From NCBI RefSeq assembly GCF_964275005.1, contig NC_092703.1, positions 806,001-870,000 on the forward strand: a stretch of 64,000 nt of DNA. Reading direction: 5' to 3'. Positions 34,819 to 47,034 of the stretch are shown here, in pieces. A model generated the notes under the pieces. It saw only the letters and a program-made list of their open reading frames with translations, was not told the origin of the DNA and ran no database searches. The DNA comes from Diadema setosum (taxonomy: Eukaryota; Echinodermata; Echinoidea; Diadematoida; Diadematidae). The position numbers and the translations under genes are program-made. The number at the start of each line of letters is the position of its first letter. Positions within the stretch are counted from its first letter, which is position 1.

Positions 34819-36774
34819 TAGCTAAGAGTGGAAGGAATGACAGGAATGGACTAAAGTGAACAGGGAAAAGGGAGAAGGGAGAGGAGATGGTGGGTTAAAA
34901 CCAGTGTACTTAAAGCATGAGAAGTAAGGGATCATCAAGAAACAGGGAGTTGTAAGATCATCTCAAAAGGCAATAAACAATATGGATACATGAAAAACTT
35001 GAAAATTAGAGCTTATAAAAGAATTTCAACTTATTGTGGTGTACAGTATAAGAATTTCTCAAGAAATTCATTAGTTTTAAAGTAAAAGTACAGGTGTATT
35101 AGAACTTAGAGCTTCTTTTATACTACTACCAAGAGAATTCAAAAACTTACAGGGCTAGAAAAGAGAATATAGATTTAGCAAAATCAGTCCTAGTCAAAGG
35201 CAAGTGATTTCATTGGATTTCCAGTAGGATATGAATAGACAACTTCGTTTTTGATAAACATGGAATCAAATATAAGAGGGAGAGAATGGTTGGCAAGTCT
35301 GTACACACATTGTCCTAAACAGACCATTACTTCAGAATGGGAAAAATGCTTAAGCTTCTCAAAAAAAAAAAAATTAGGAAATTCTCATGAAATATCAATT
35401 TCGAATAAAACACAAGGGTGTCACAGTATTTTATAGTTGAACAAATATACCACTTGGCTCTGTAGAAGTGAAATAGCATGTACTAATCCTGGTCTTCATA
35501 GAATGTAAATAAATGTAACTTTAACATAACCACATCATGTAGTGCAACTAGTTGATAATTATGTGTGTTACAATTTACCAAAAACTGTATGATATAAAAA
35601 CAACAAGATAGTCTCCTTTACCCAGGGCAGTCTTATCAGTGTTGATACTGTTCTACCAGAGGGCCCTGCCATATGATTATTACCATCCTGGCATTACGAG
35701 GTACCCACATATGCATCTGGGTCAAGAGGGTCATTGTGGATAAAAGCATCTTGTTGAATCTACTCCAGTAAATCCTTCAGAGCATATGCACAACTCACTC
35801 TCTACATGAATAGTTTTTGATTGTAAGCACAAATAACACTCAAGTAACTGATATAGAAATACACTCAAGATGCCTGTGAAATTATGTTACTACTTCCTTG
35901 TTTGCAATTTGACAACCATTTTCAGTTTTCCTTCTTGCTTTGTTTTACTCACGGAACCTTTAGTGAGGATAGCACAACTTTAAGAACACTTAGCACTCCA
36001 AATCATGACTGAAAACTATTTAGGACAAGAATTTTATTATGGCAGGAAGGATGTACATGTACTTGAATTATACTGAACCCATGACATAAGCATCTAGGTT
36101 TCCCAGTAAAACTAGCTTTAAGAGTGACATGGGAAAACCCCACAGACGTAGAAAAAAACGTAAAGGAGAGTGAAACCTGAATTTACATGTAGATTGGGGA
36201 ACTCTTGCAATACAAGCAGAACACATAAGTAAACTTTGAGGAAATTGGAGGGGACTTCCTGGACTTTCTGTATATCGTGGACCTCACTTTGCCGTCATCG
36301 CCCCCCCCCCCCCCATAAAACAAAACAAAACTAATCTAAATGGCCACGACAGCATCTGACATGAACACACTTAATTATGCACTTGTTAATAGACTTGAAA
36401 ATGTACTCACTTATAGCATTTTAGCCTAATCACTTCTGGTTTTGAGGAAGAAGATATTTTGAAGTATTTTCTACTTAGGGGATCTGGGTCCCAAGTGGCA
36501 CATGGTGCCCATGTTTACAATAAATATTCTATCAAAAAAAGAAAAGAAAAAGTCTTTACAGTTAAGAGAACCTGGCTGTGTAATGTCCAAACAGTATAAT
36601 GCAATACTCTATGGAATATTCACTTTACCCTTGATAAATTGGCTTGATGTAAAACACACAGGTTGTTTATACAAATTTAGCAAAAGGATAAGAACAGTAT
36701 GAAATTCCAAAGTTTAGAGATACAGTGCAATCACATCACAACACCATGCTAACTATATATAGGGAATCGATGTT
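34819..36774. other. Intergenic stretch downstream of Mis18
   Basis: No gene recognised on either strand. It contains a poly(C) run at about 36300 and short A runs only. Confidence 0.4.
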
Positions 36775-37195
36775 CAGTTGAACCTCTCGTATCCGGACAA
36801 GTCGGGACCGGGGCTCATCCGGATAAGGGATTTGGCCGGATACGGGAGACTCAATGCTTTATACATGTACATATACATACACATGTACTGATGTAGCCCA
36901 TTGTAGTACCACATGTAGTAATGTGTATACTGCAACCTTTTCATTGTTACATTTGGGGATGTTTCAGGATGTTGAAATGTCTGAAGGTAAGCTTTGGAAG
37001 GAAATTTGATGCAATGTATGTTAATCATATTGGAAGTAATATGTAATTCATGTGTGTTTGGGTAGGAGTTCTCAAGGAGTTGGGAATCCCCCTTTCTTCC
37101 CGTAATTATTAAAAAAAAAAAAAATCACGGCGAGATTGCGTCCGGATAATAGAGAGATCCGGATAAAGGGAGGCCGGATAATAGAGGTTCAACTG
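36775..37195. mobile_element. Tigger/pogo-like miniature element with CAGTTGAACCTCT termini
   Basis: Left end CAGTTGAACCTCTCGTATCC, right end the inverse (GGATAATAGAGGTTCAACTG); TCCGGATA-type motifs are repeated inside both ends. TA flanks the right end. CAGT...ACTG termini and TA targets are typical of pogo/Tigger non-autonomous elements. There is no transposase. It lies just beyond the Mis18 stop codon. Confidence 0.78.
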
Positions 37196-37465
37196 TAATT
37201 GCAAAACATCTCATAAGTCAAGAAAAATCAGTTTTCTTTTGGAAAGTTACAAGCTTCTCCACCTTCAGAAGTATGTTATTTTGCCTGAACAATGTAATGA
37301 GAAGCATGTTCATTTTTCATCATAAATCAAAAACAACTATTTTTAAAAAAAACTTTGTGAAAATAACTGAAACACATTATTGTATTCGTACGGAACTGAC
37401 AAATGCAACACAAACAACAATAAAACTAAAGCAACAACAAATGATTACCAACTGCAATCATGACA

Positions 37466-40400
37466 CTAAGGCCGGCTTAACTTGGAGTTTGGTCTTTTCT
37501 TTATCGGAGACACTGTGCCTAAGCCTGCTTGTGATACGCCTTGCTTGCTCCCAGCATCATCACTACCACCAATCCCACGCTTACGGCTTCTCAACGGAGG
37601 AGTGCCACTTTTGGTTGTTCTCCCTTCCCTTGAATGTCTTTGATTATTTGTTTTCCTCTTTCGACTGTCCACCTCTCCAGAGCTGCTAGGATTAGTCTCA
37701 TTACTAGACTCCAGACTTTCTGCAACAAGTTTGTTTGGAATGTGGTGTGTCTGAATGTTAGTAGTATGTTTCTTACTAGGACTTCCGTTCCTTTGAGAGT
37801 CTGCCATTTTGCTGCTTGTGAATTCCCCTCTGCTTTCTGACTGTCCATTGGTAGTGTGTGTACCCTCACGCATAGGGGTGGAACCAACCAGCCTGGCCAT
37901 GGAAAGTCCCAATGTCCCTGCCTCCTCTTGATCTTCAATCTCCAGACACTGCTCTATGTTGGCAATACGTTGATGCATGGCACACATCAACACCTGCAGC
38001 TGTGAGGATTAATTCAAGGATAACAATCAATTATCGTTCATCACTCTTGGCTCATACACTTACATGTATGTGCTAATGAACCTAATAAGACTCACCACTC
38101 AACTGTCCATGATGATATTCAGCTCTCTTCCACTAATAAACAAAGAGCTGTTTCCTTTCCCATTACACTAGACCCTAAATATCAGATATACACACATCTG
38201 GGATGTGATGGTAACAAGAGGCATCCAAGCAACTCTAATCCTTACATTGTACCTATGAATACAGTCTGACAAGTTATCCGGCTGTGTCAGTAGGTGCTCA
38301 TTGGGTTTTCATGAGTGACTTGGCCAAATGTGTGAGAAATAATGTTTATGTATACATGAGTACAAGTAGGCTGCCAACCCAGTAGTAGCTAGGTACAATG
38401 TAAGTAGTGCACACTGTAACAGTGGTGTAATCTAAGCTAGGAAACTTAAAATTACAGTAAATGTTACATGGAAATTAAAAAATGTTTTTGTAAAATTTAT
38501 AGCATATTTCTGTTGGGACTTGGATTTATTACAGGTATATCGTGTAAGTTTTGTAGGAATTTTAATTGTGTTTGAAATCACTTTTTTTGGTAGGTTCAGT
38601 GTATGATCATATCTAGATGACAGAGGAGTCCACAGAAGAGATGGCAGCATAATCGAAATTGGACTGTACTCAGTCAGAGTTACCATAAATATGTGAAACT
38701 GTGTTACTGATCGAAACAGAATAAATGGTTGCTAATATATAAATCAAATCCTCTTATTTTTTGGTTTCTCTCTCTGATTTTGGTACTAAACAGTATAACC
38801 CTAACCCTATAATGGCTATATTATGATCAGTCCAGAGACAAAACCAAGAAAACATGGACTGATTTTTTGGACTGAAATTACAGCTATATCTGTTTATGAA
38901 TGACTGCATAAAAGTATCAAAGTACTTTGGGGGGAAAAATACAAGATATTTATAACAGAGATAAACTGACATTGGGATTGTTTCCCCTGATCTCTAAACT
39001 TTGGTTGCCATGACAGAAGTGTGTATCCACACATTTTAAGAACACTAGATGGTGCTATTACACCACATTAAGAAAGGGCCTGACGGTAAGTCTGGTTGTG
39101 GCATGACATAGATGCCACACACACACAAAGTCACGTTTGTGATTCTTATGAAGTCTCATAACATCTTTGTGTTTGATCCTACAGATAAGTCACATGAACT
39201 TCTTTCAGCTCACCTTGAGAGTAGTTTCTTTCAGTGCTTTCAAACTTGTGCTGCTCTCCACAAGGTTGTCAGAAGCTGCCATGGCTGCAGTATTTGCTGA
39301 TCCTACCTGGTACCTACAAAAGACCACACAATGCACCTGATATCAAGACGTCACATTCAAAGAGGGTTTTTTTTTTTTTTTTTTGAGAAATTTCTCTTCG
39401 ATTTCCATCAGCAGATGTAAAATTGTTAGAAGGGAAACTCCATAATACCTACAGATATAACAAGATATCTGACATTGAGAAAATTTTTTTTTGCAGTCCA
39501 GATTTTCTTCCATATGTGTCAATTAACATTATTCCTATTATCAGCTACAATGATATGACTGCTTTGATAAGTAAAATGTCATTTACTGATTGAATGTGAT
39601 AAAGCTAGAAAAAAAAATCCCACTGAACATGTGACCATTACAAAGTCCAAGAGCCAACATGCCCAGCACATTATACCCTTGTCCTTTGTCCGCACCGTTG
39701 CTTGGTTGTATACAAAGCAGTGTTCATGCTAACATACATGGTATGGAATATATGGTATGGCCCATGCAACTCTATCCACAGTATTGAGATCTACACAGGC
39801 CTGTGTGCTGTGATGCCACATGATTTCGGACCACAGACCTCAATGTGCAAGGATTATTCCCTTGCATACAATTTGCTGTAACTTGCCAGACATTTTACCA
39901 AGCATTCTACAGACCATCTTACCCTAAAAGTTTGATGCGATCACATTATGTGAGAATGCAACACACCTTTTCCGGTAACACAGACAACAGTACTATTTGT
40001 GGAATTAGGAAGACTAGTTAATCCCTATTCACTTACAGATAGGTTCAGGATAGCTACAGAGCACTGCCACTATAACGAACTTGGGTACAACAAAATTTTG
40101 TCACAACAAAAGTAAAAATTCAGGCCTCATACAGGGTAACTATTATATATATCTTCATAATATTTATAATGAAAAAAAAAAACAAACAAACAAACTGCCG
40201 GTAATGGCAGTCGCCTGTTCTGTATGATGATAAGCTAACGAAGCAATGCCCTGGATTACTGATCTCATACACTTGGGTAATTTAAAGTCAGCATACAGTG
40301 TATTTTAAACTCCAGGATCTATCAAAGGCAAAGGGAAACTTACACTGAGACACTGTCTACACTCAGAGTGAATGCATCCCGTAGGTCATCCAGAACTCTG

Positions 40401-43400
40401 GGTGTAGTCTTGTAAGACTTGCCCACCACAGACTGGCAGCCATTACAGATGAGGGGAGTGTATGTACTGTGTAGAAACACATAATAAGGGAGAAATGTTT
40501 AAGATGAATTATGAAGTATGTGACATTTATTCTCAGAGTATCAACCATCTCTTCACTCTTCTGCAGATGAAAAGACAAGTTCACCTTTAATATGCATGTG
40601 GGTGAGAAAATACAGCAATATAACACATCAGTAGATGATTGAGGAAATCACACAATGTTATAAATTTTTGAAGTTTCAGTGCCATCATCACTAGATGAGA
40701 AGACTACTACAACTTGTTGTGTGTTGTTCAATTTGCGATCCAACTGTGATTGGTGAAATTCACAAAAATTACCCCCTCTCAAAAATAACTGCTTATACAG
40801 TAAGTGACCCTATTCAAATCGATGATTATTGCATCAAGTTGTTTGTGATTGCAACTGATTTACAAACTGCCATTTCTCAATGCAAATACACAATTATTCT
40901 AGTGTTTTTATCATGGCTGTAATAATTGAAAACACTTGTATCATCCTTGCATGTCTATGTCGATGTAGGACAATTTGTCAATCAGTAGTAATAACTGACC
41001 TTCCTTGATCAATTTGTCAATCAGTAGTAATAACTGACCTTCCCTGATCAATGCCATCTGTGGATGTCACCAACTTTGTAGATAACTCCACTGATGATGT
41101 TACACCTAGAGTGCAGAAAGAAAATAACAACACATAGTTCAGAGTATTAAAGAATGAGATCGTACAGGACTGAAAACTTTATAGCTTTGCCTAAATGGGA
41201 TGAAACCATATCAGCTGATCACAGAGAAAAGTACAGTAGTTTGTAAGAATTGAATGGTATAATTTCAATCATTTCACTTTGGGCTTAAGTCATATAACAC
41301 AGCATTGAAATGATGCTTAGATTCTGTCATTATATTTGAGCACCTTGTCCACATGACTAACATTGATTACTGGGGAATGACCTTTGGTGCATAAACATAA
41401 CTTCTGCTTATAATGTAATACAGTTGTCTTAATATCCAATGCATGGCATTTACCTCTTCTATGATAGATGTAGTTTCGTTTCATACATAATAACATACCT
41501 TCTACTCATTTCATGTTCCACATTTAAAAGTTTCTTCAAATTTTGTGACAATGAAATGTAGAAAAACATGTACAGCATCCCTCATAAATACAGCCCAACC
41601 TCTCTCATCCGGCCTCCCTTTACCTGTATCTCTCTATCAACCGGGTGCAATCTTGCTGTTTTTGTTTTGCTTTGTCTTTTTTTTTAATAACAATTACGGA
41701 GGCAGAGGGGGATTTCAAATTCAAATGAAATTTCTACGCACGCTACAAATAAACCTATGCTTTTGCACATGGTCGAAAATTTACATGGAGGTTTTTTAAA
41801 TTCCTCCCTGGTTAAATACCTCAAGAACTCTTGTGAGCTGACAGTGCAGTACAACTATGAAATGTACAAGTAAAACTTCATACAACTATGACTCATGAGT
41901 GACACTTGTCATACACATACTCACTCACCTGATCACCTAGGGCCATATTCTGGGAGCTAATTAAATGTCTGATTAGCACTTAATTACCGAATTGGTATTC
42001 TGAGAGCATGATTAAGTAGGGGATATATTAACTACCATAGCAACAAGCGTTTTGGCGGGAAGGACCTACGCGTTTGCGCGTATCAATGCGCGTGCACCTC
42101 TGAGAGGACTTAATCACAGAGTTAATTACGAATCGGTATTCTGAGGGTGTAATTAAGTATGAAAGTTAATGGAAAACTTAATGATACCAAAGAGTGTCAT
42201 TAACTACTCCGATACCACGCATTACATCGTGTTTTCTCTACCACAACGATGCTTACCGTCTTCGGTAACCGAGGAGCGGTTGAATCTTGTTATCATGGTA
42301 TCCGTAGAATTCAGAGAAAAAAAGCAATATAGCCGATCTTCGAGGAATTTTGTCATTTTATATGAGCAAAGAGGTTGAGATCTTTTCGTGTGCGTAGGTG
42401 AGGGGTTGTAATCAAATACCGGAGTGTGCGCACGGAGCTCTTGGGTTGTAATTACAGGGGGCGTGCAGGAGCGCGCATTGAGGGCATATTTGCGCGTGTA
42501 ATCATCATTTTGGTTTCTAGCAACGCGTCTGATTGGATGGAATAACAATTAGATGGGAGGGACCTAAGATAATTACAGGGGACTTAATCATACCTTAATT
42601 ACATCCTCAGAATACCGATTTTGCCCATGATTAAGGGCCTATTAACTTCACGACTTAATCACGAAGTTAATTACAGACTTAATTACGACCTCAGAATACC
42701 ACCCCTGCCTAGGCCTTGCCAAGGGCCAAGGTAAGTGGCCTTGCACATCTTCATTTGACTTGTTATGATAGTGTAATCTACAAAATAAACTAGAGAAATG
42801 CTGAGAGCCCAGACCTTTGCCAAGCAGCTCATCTCCACCACTGTTCTTGTTCTTCCAAAGAGATCTGTGATTTCCAAACATCCGTATGCATGCTGAAATT
42901 GCCCAATTTCCTAATGTAGAAGCCTTTCGTTATGTCATCAACTTCCAGCTGCACGGCGTGCCCCACCCTAGCAGAAACTGAAGCATGCACTTGAATTGCA
43001 TATGCAAACCTAAAAAATGCGCAACTTGAACTCTTAAGTTCATTGACCCCACCTGCCAAAATATCGAAGATCACTATCAAAATTTAAACATCTGATCTGT
43101 TCCTTCAGCTGACAGTGCAGTGCAGTGCAGTTGCCTGCGTATTGGAACCGACTACGCAAATTGTGACCTGACCTGAAAGCAGTCAGCACTGCAGCAGTTA
43201 ACTAGTGTATGTGAACAAAATGTTTTCGCCTCCTCCCAGATTCCTACGGGCCGACTGACCCTGTCGTCAGAAATTGTTTCAGCGCCATCTCCATCTGTGG
43301 GATCATTCCGAAACTGACTACTAACGGTTGATCACAGGGCTTGTGCCAAAAGGGTAGGTTGGGTGGTGGCGCGTCGCGTTAATGGGAACACCATCCTTCG

Positions 43401-46400
43401 TCCAAAGCCCCCCCGGTTTTGCCGAAAGGGTGCGTTGGGAGCGTTGGGTCGCGTCGCGTTGACTGGAACCCCACCCTTCGTCCAAAGCCCCCCCCGGTTT
43501 TGCCGAAAGGGTGCGTTGGTACTTTTTCTCATGTAATATTAAAAGACGAGTTTTGAATTTATATTTAACCTTCAAACAACCATTTCAAAGAGGCTATCGT
43601 CCGGATTGGTTTACACTCTATTACCACTTGTTCTACAGCCAGTTGGTCTAATAGACTGTTTAATATCAGTTGGTCTAATAACCAGTTGGTCTAGTCATCA
43701 TTTCGTCCAATTACTGTTTGGTCTAATTGTTATTTGGTTTAATTACTATTTGGTCTACAGTCAATTCGTCTAATAATAGCCATTTGGTCTATTTTTGGTC
43801 TATTATGAGTTGGTCTAATTCCATTTTGTCTAATCATCAAATGGTCTAAAATAAAACCAAATTTGTCCAATATAAATTTGGTGTACACATCAATAAAACG
43901 GGTCCCCCCCCCAAAAAAAAAAAAAAATAGCCCAGTTGGTCATATAGACGAAACGATGATTGGACCAAATGGTACCTGATTAGACCAGGAGGCTGGCTAT
44001 TAGACCAAATGGCAATAAGATCAATGGTTATTAGACTAAATGGGTGTAGACTAAATGATGATAGACAGAGGCTAGACCAACTGGGCAATGGACCAAAATT
44101 AATGTGTACACCAAATTTATATTGGACAAATTTGGTTTTATTTTAGACCATTTGATGATTAGACGAAATGGAATTAGACCAACTCATAATAGACCAAATC
44201 GGTATTTGATGATATAAATTGGTGTTAGACCAAAAATAGACCAAATGGCTATTATTAGACGAATTGACTGTAGATCTAGACCAAATAGTAATTAAACCAA
44301 ATAACAATTTGACCAAACAGTAATTGGACGAAATGATGACTAGACCAACTGGTTATTAGACCAACTGATATCAAACAGTCAATTAGACCAACTGGCTGTA
44401 GACCAAGTGGTAATAGACTGTAAACCGATCCGGACGATAGCCTCTTTGAAATGGTTGTTTGAAGGTTAAATATAAATTCAAAACTCGTCTTTTAATATTA
44501 CATGAGAAAAAGTACCAACGCACCCTTTCGGCAAAACCAGGGCAGGGGGGCTTTGGACGAAGGGTGGGGTTCCAGTCAACGCGATGCGACCCAACGCTAC
44601 CAACGCACCCCGGGTTTCGGCAAAACCGGGGGGGGGGCTTTGGACGAAGGCTGGTGTTCCCATTAAATGCGACGCGCCACCACCCAACCCACCCTTTCGG
44701 CACAAGCCTGATCACAGTGAGCAGTGGCTAGTTATTTTCTTAAAATTTTCTAGACTCTATGTCCTAGTAAATATCTGTAAATAAACTGTAGTGTATTATA
44801 ATGTAAATAGATCTAGCACAGTCTGCAAGAATCTTCCGCCTATTGACTGATTGAAGGAGGCAGACTTAATCAGAAGAAGAAGAATCATCATCATCATCAG
44901 AAGAAGATGATGATGATCCATATCCAGATCTAGACAGAAAGATCCGTCTGTCCGGAGGACTCTTGTTATATTTTGCCATTAACGCTGTCCTCCCACGGAG
45001 GGGATCCGTGAAGCCAGACGCAGGGGTAAATTACAGAATACCAGCAACCAATCACGGAGAGCGCAAATCGCTCTGAAAAGAGCGTAATTACGCTTGCTGA
45101 TAGCAACCATCAAAAATATTAATCCGCTCTGCGATACGGTCCGTGATTCGGCTGTCGACGATTGCATTTGTTTACGTGTGTTTTCTTTGGTCTGTGCGGT
45201 GAGAGTGTGGTATTCATACGTGGTTTTCGGGGGTTTCGGGGGTGTCCCCCGATAGCGATAATAATGTAGTTCTAGATCCTGACGATGCTAGTCTAGACTA
45301 GCCGTTAAAATTTACCCGAATTTACGATGTATACTCACGTTTTTTAGGAGTTGAGGGTAGTCCGTATCGTAGAAAACGATAGAAATTTAGGTGAGACTAG
45401 AAAACAATCACTTATCTAATTGCTGGTGGTAGCTTACAATAGAGCTTACGCACTGTGTGGGTGCGCTTGACAGCCCACCATATTGACTCTATGCATGCAT
45501 GCATGTGCAGTACACACATCATCCACACATAACAGCTAATGCGTACGTGTGGCAGTGGTAGCGCGTATTGAGTCTGCACAACGCGCGCATGTTTACTAGT
45601 ACAGTGTACAGTACGTATAGCAGTTGAGCGCGCACAAATACGCGTATACGCGCTGCCTTGCCAAACTAGTGTAGTGTGTGATTGATCGTGATGACTTGTG
45701 TCGAAAAGAGATGAAGGAAGAAGGGCTGCCAGCTGTGATGACGTCATCACGATTAAAATAGTTCCGTCAAAATCGGCTCGATTTTCTTCATCGTCGATTT
45801 ACTCGAGTTATCTTGATTTAGAGCAGTTTTCCTCCGAAACCACTCAATTTTCATAAAAATTGTGTGCTCAACCTACTTTTTGTCGGCCGTTCCGTTCCCG
45901 GGCTTTTAGGGGGCCCCAAACGTCGGGAAAGACGAATTTCGGGCTGAAATTCATCTCTAGGGGAGAGCCGCCGGAGGCGGGGCCGAAGGCCCCGTCTCCG
46001 GCGGCTCTTATACGCACCAATATGCTAATTTATATGACGCAAAACCGGTATTCTGTAATTTCCCCAGACGCAGTCTCCGCGGAACATTCCCCGACGGACA
46101 GATACAGACCGATCTTTCGGTCAAATCCAGATCCAGCTACCTACAGTAGGACTGCAACGTGGCAACAATAAACATAATATATGGGACTACGCTAAGTAGT
46201 CCACAGTGCATTAAGACCAACCAGTTGCTATTTACTTACGATCCAGAGTAATTGCCTTCAGGTCATCATTAGCAGCCACAAAGGCTAATGAATCGCTCAA
46301 TATCGTGTTACATTGCTGGCACTGGAAAACAATAGGTAAATCGTTGCTCTCCTGTCCAGCGATATTTTCGGGCTCATCAACAGCTGGCTCCTCGACGACA

Positions 46401-46408
46401 CCGTCCAT
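37466..46408 (-). CDS. mis18a: Mis18 family kinetochore/centromere-licensing protein
   Basis: Five minus-strand exons, 46240-46408, 41039-41105, 40344-40466, 39214-39313 and 37466-37999, all with GT-AG borders and compatible phases, give 330 residues. Known Mis18 proteins form a complex (Mis18A/B with M18BP1 in vertebrates) that prepares centromeres for CENP-A loading after mitosis. The Yippee-like zinc-binding Mis18 domain spans about residues 25-125: C30 and C33 in FQCQQC, then SLAFVA, STYTPLICNGC with C86 and C89, VVGKSYKTTP, and DAFTLSVDSVSVYQVGS. A C-terminal helix (LQVLMCAMHQRIANIEQCLE, from residue 154) fits the family's oligomerising coiled coil. It is followed by about 155 basic, serine-rich residues, a long tail for this family. 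No in-frame ATG lies upstream in exon 1, so M1 is placed at 46408. Assignment to A rather than B/OIP5 is uncertain. Intron 1 (5.1 kb) is filled with transposable elements. Confidence 0.9.
40972..41049. repeat. 39-bp tandem duplication spanning a Mis18 splice donor
   Basis: Segments 40972-41010 and 41011-41049 are identical except for one base (T/C). The duplicated unit includes the exon 2 end and its GTCAGT donor, so a second, nearly identical donor sits 39 nt downstream in the transcript. Use of the distal donor would bring an in-frame TGA into the message. Confidence 0.9.
41585..41720 (-). mobile_element. Fragment of a Tigger-like miniature element
   Basis: Resembles the right half of the element at 36775-37195: AACCTCTCTCATCCGGCC, CCTCCCTTTA, GCAATCTTGC, a T tract, AATTACGGAGG. 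One end only. Confidence 0.6.
41937..42715. mobile_element. TIR element built of GGTATTCTGAG...TAATTAAGT units
   Basis: The left end has GGTATTCTGAG followed by GATTAAGT or TAATTAAGT at about 41993 and 42134. The right end carries the reverse complement (CTCAGAATACCGAT at about 42607; CTCAGAATACCACCCC at about 42691). The ends meet CCTAGG on both sides. It lies in Mis18 intron 1. Exact borders and superfamily are unresolved. Confidence 0.65.
43338..44708. mobile_element. 1.37-kb foldback element with 9-bp target duplication (Mutator-like)
   Basis: Termini GGCTTGTGCC (43338) and GGCACAAGCC (44699-44708) are inverse. Both are flanked by the direct repeat TGATCACAG (43329-43337 and 44709-44717). 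The arms of about 550-600 bp are inverted copies of each other: a GC-rich outer block with repeated CCAAAGCCCCCCCGG-type sequence, a unique block (TTTCAAAGAGGCTATCGTCC), then degenerate ~20-bp repeats of the type ATTTGGTCTAAT. A 9-bp duplication with long terminal inverted repeats fits Mutator-like foldback elements. No transposase. It lies in Mis18 intron 1. Confidence 0.85.
44920..46140. mobile_element. Probable TIR element upstream of Mis18 exon 1
   Basis: Outer sequences are inverse over about 100 bp: left AAATTACAGAATACC (about 45030) against right GGTATTCTGTAATTT (about 46052). The similarity extends outward through AGACGCAG and GACAGACGGATC-like sequence. The interior holds an (ATC/GAA) microsatellite near 44876-44915, a CpG-rich stretch and a strong hairpin at 45964-46008. 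Confidence 0.55.
45964..46008. repeat. 21-bp GC-rich hairpin
   Basis: AGAGCCGCCGGAGGCGGGGCC, a GAA loop, then its reverse complement with one mismatch. The stem is unusually GC-rich for this AT-rich region. Confidence 0.9.
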
Positions 46409-47034
46409 GCTTTCACTCTCAAATTTCGCTCGCTCGATCAAATTGTAAACAGTGCCAGTACTAGAGCGCGCGCGCGTACGAGCGCATAGTCTCAAAACCA
46501 GAACACTTTTCTTAATTTTAAAGGTTTATTCATCTAATTGCACCCTTTTCACAATCAAATACTTGTATCATCACAAAAATTACCAGAGGTATTCGCTCTT
46601 TTAATTTTCATTGTGATTAAAAAAGCTGAAAATACTTACTTTTAAAACGAATGTAGCCGATACAGCGGATAAGAGATAGACAAGAGACTACGTCCATAAA
46701 CAATTTGTACAGCACATGTTGGGCATAATCTGAGTATGAGAGGTGTCAGAACTATACCTTCTGAGACTGTAAATTCCTGATTATAAATTGCCTATATATT
46801 TCATTTCGGAAAAAGTGTTTGTGAACGCTGGAAGACCCAGCTTTTAGCATCTACCTTTGCAGCGCAGGACTTATAGCTTGGCAGCAGTAAGTTTAATGCG
46901 TTAGAAACAGCCGGCAGCCCATATCGCTGCAGCGATCCGGCCGGCGGAGGTTTGGTTAGCTCAGCCAGAGAATTGGGGGAAAGGCGCTCTCACAACCCGT
47001 AGGCCGATTTCTGAAGAGTGGGGGCTGTGGAACC
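46409..47034. promoter_or_regulatory. Candidate bidirectional promoter between Mis18 and MTRES1
   Basis: The two start codons face away from each other across 626 bp with no other gene between them. The region next to Mis18 is rich in GCGCGCGCG. No TATA box is evident on either side. Shared promoter activity is inferred from the arrangement only. Confidence 0.5.

Noticed and set aside
38801..38815. Telomere-like AACCCTAACCC string
   Set aside because: Only two repeats; chance occurrence in this composition is likely.
42222..43080. Minus-strand frames in Mis18 intron 1 as extra exons
   Set aside because: Mis18 exon 1 joins exon 2 in phase and gives a complete domain. The frames overlap a TIR element.
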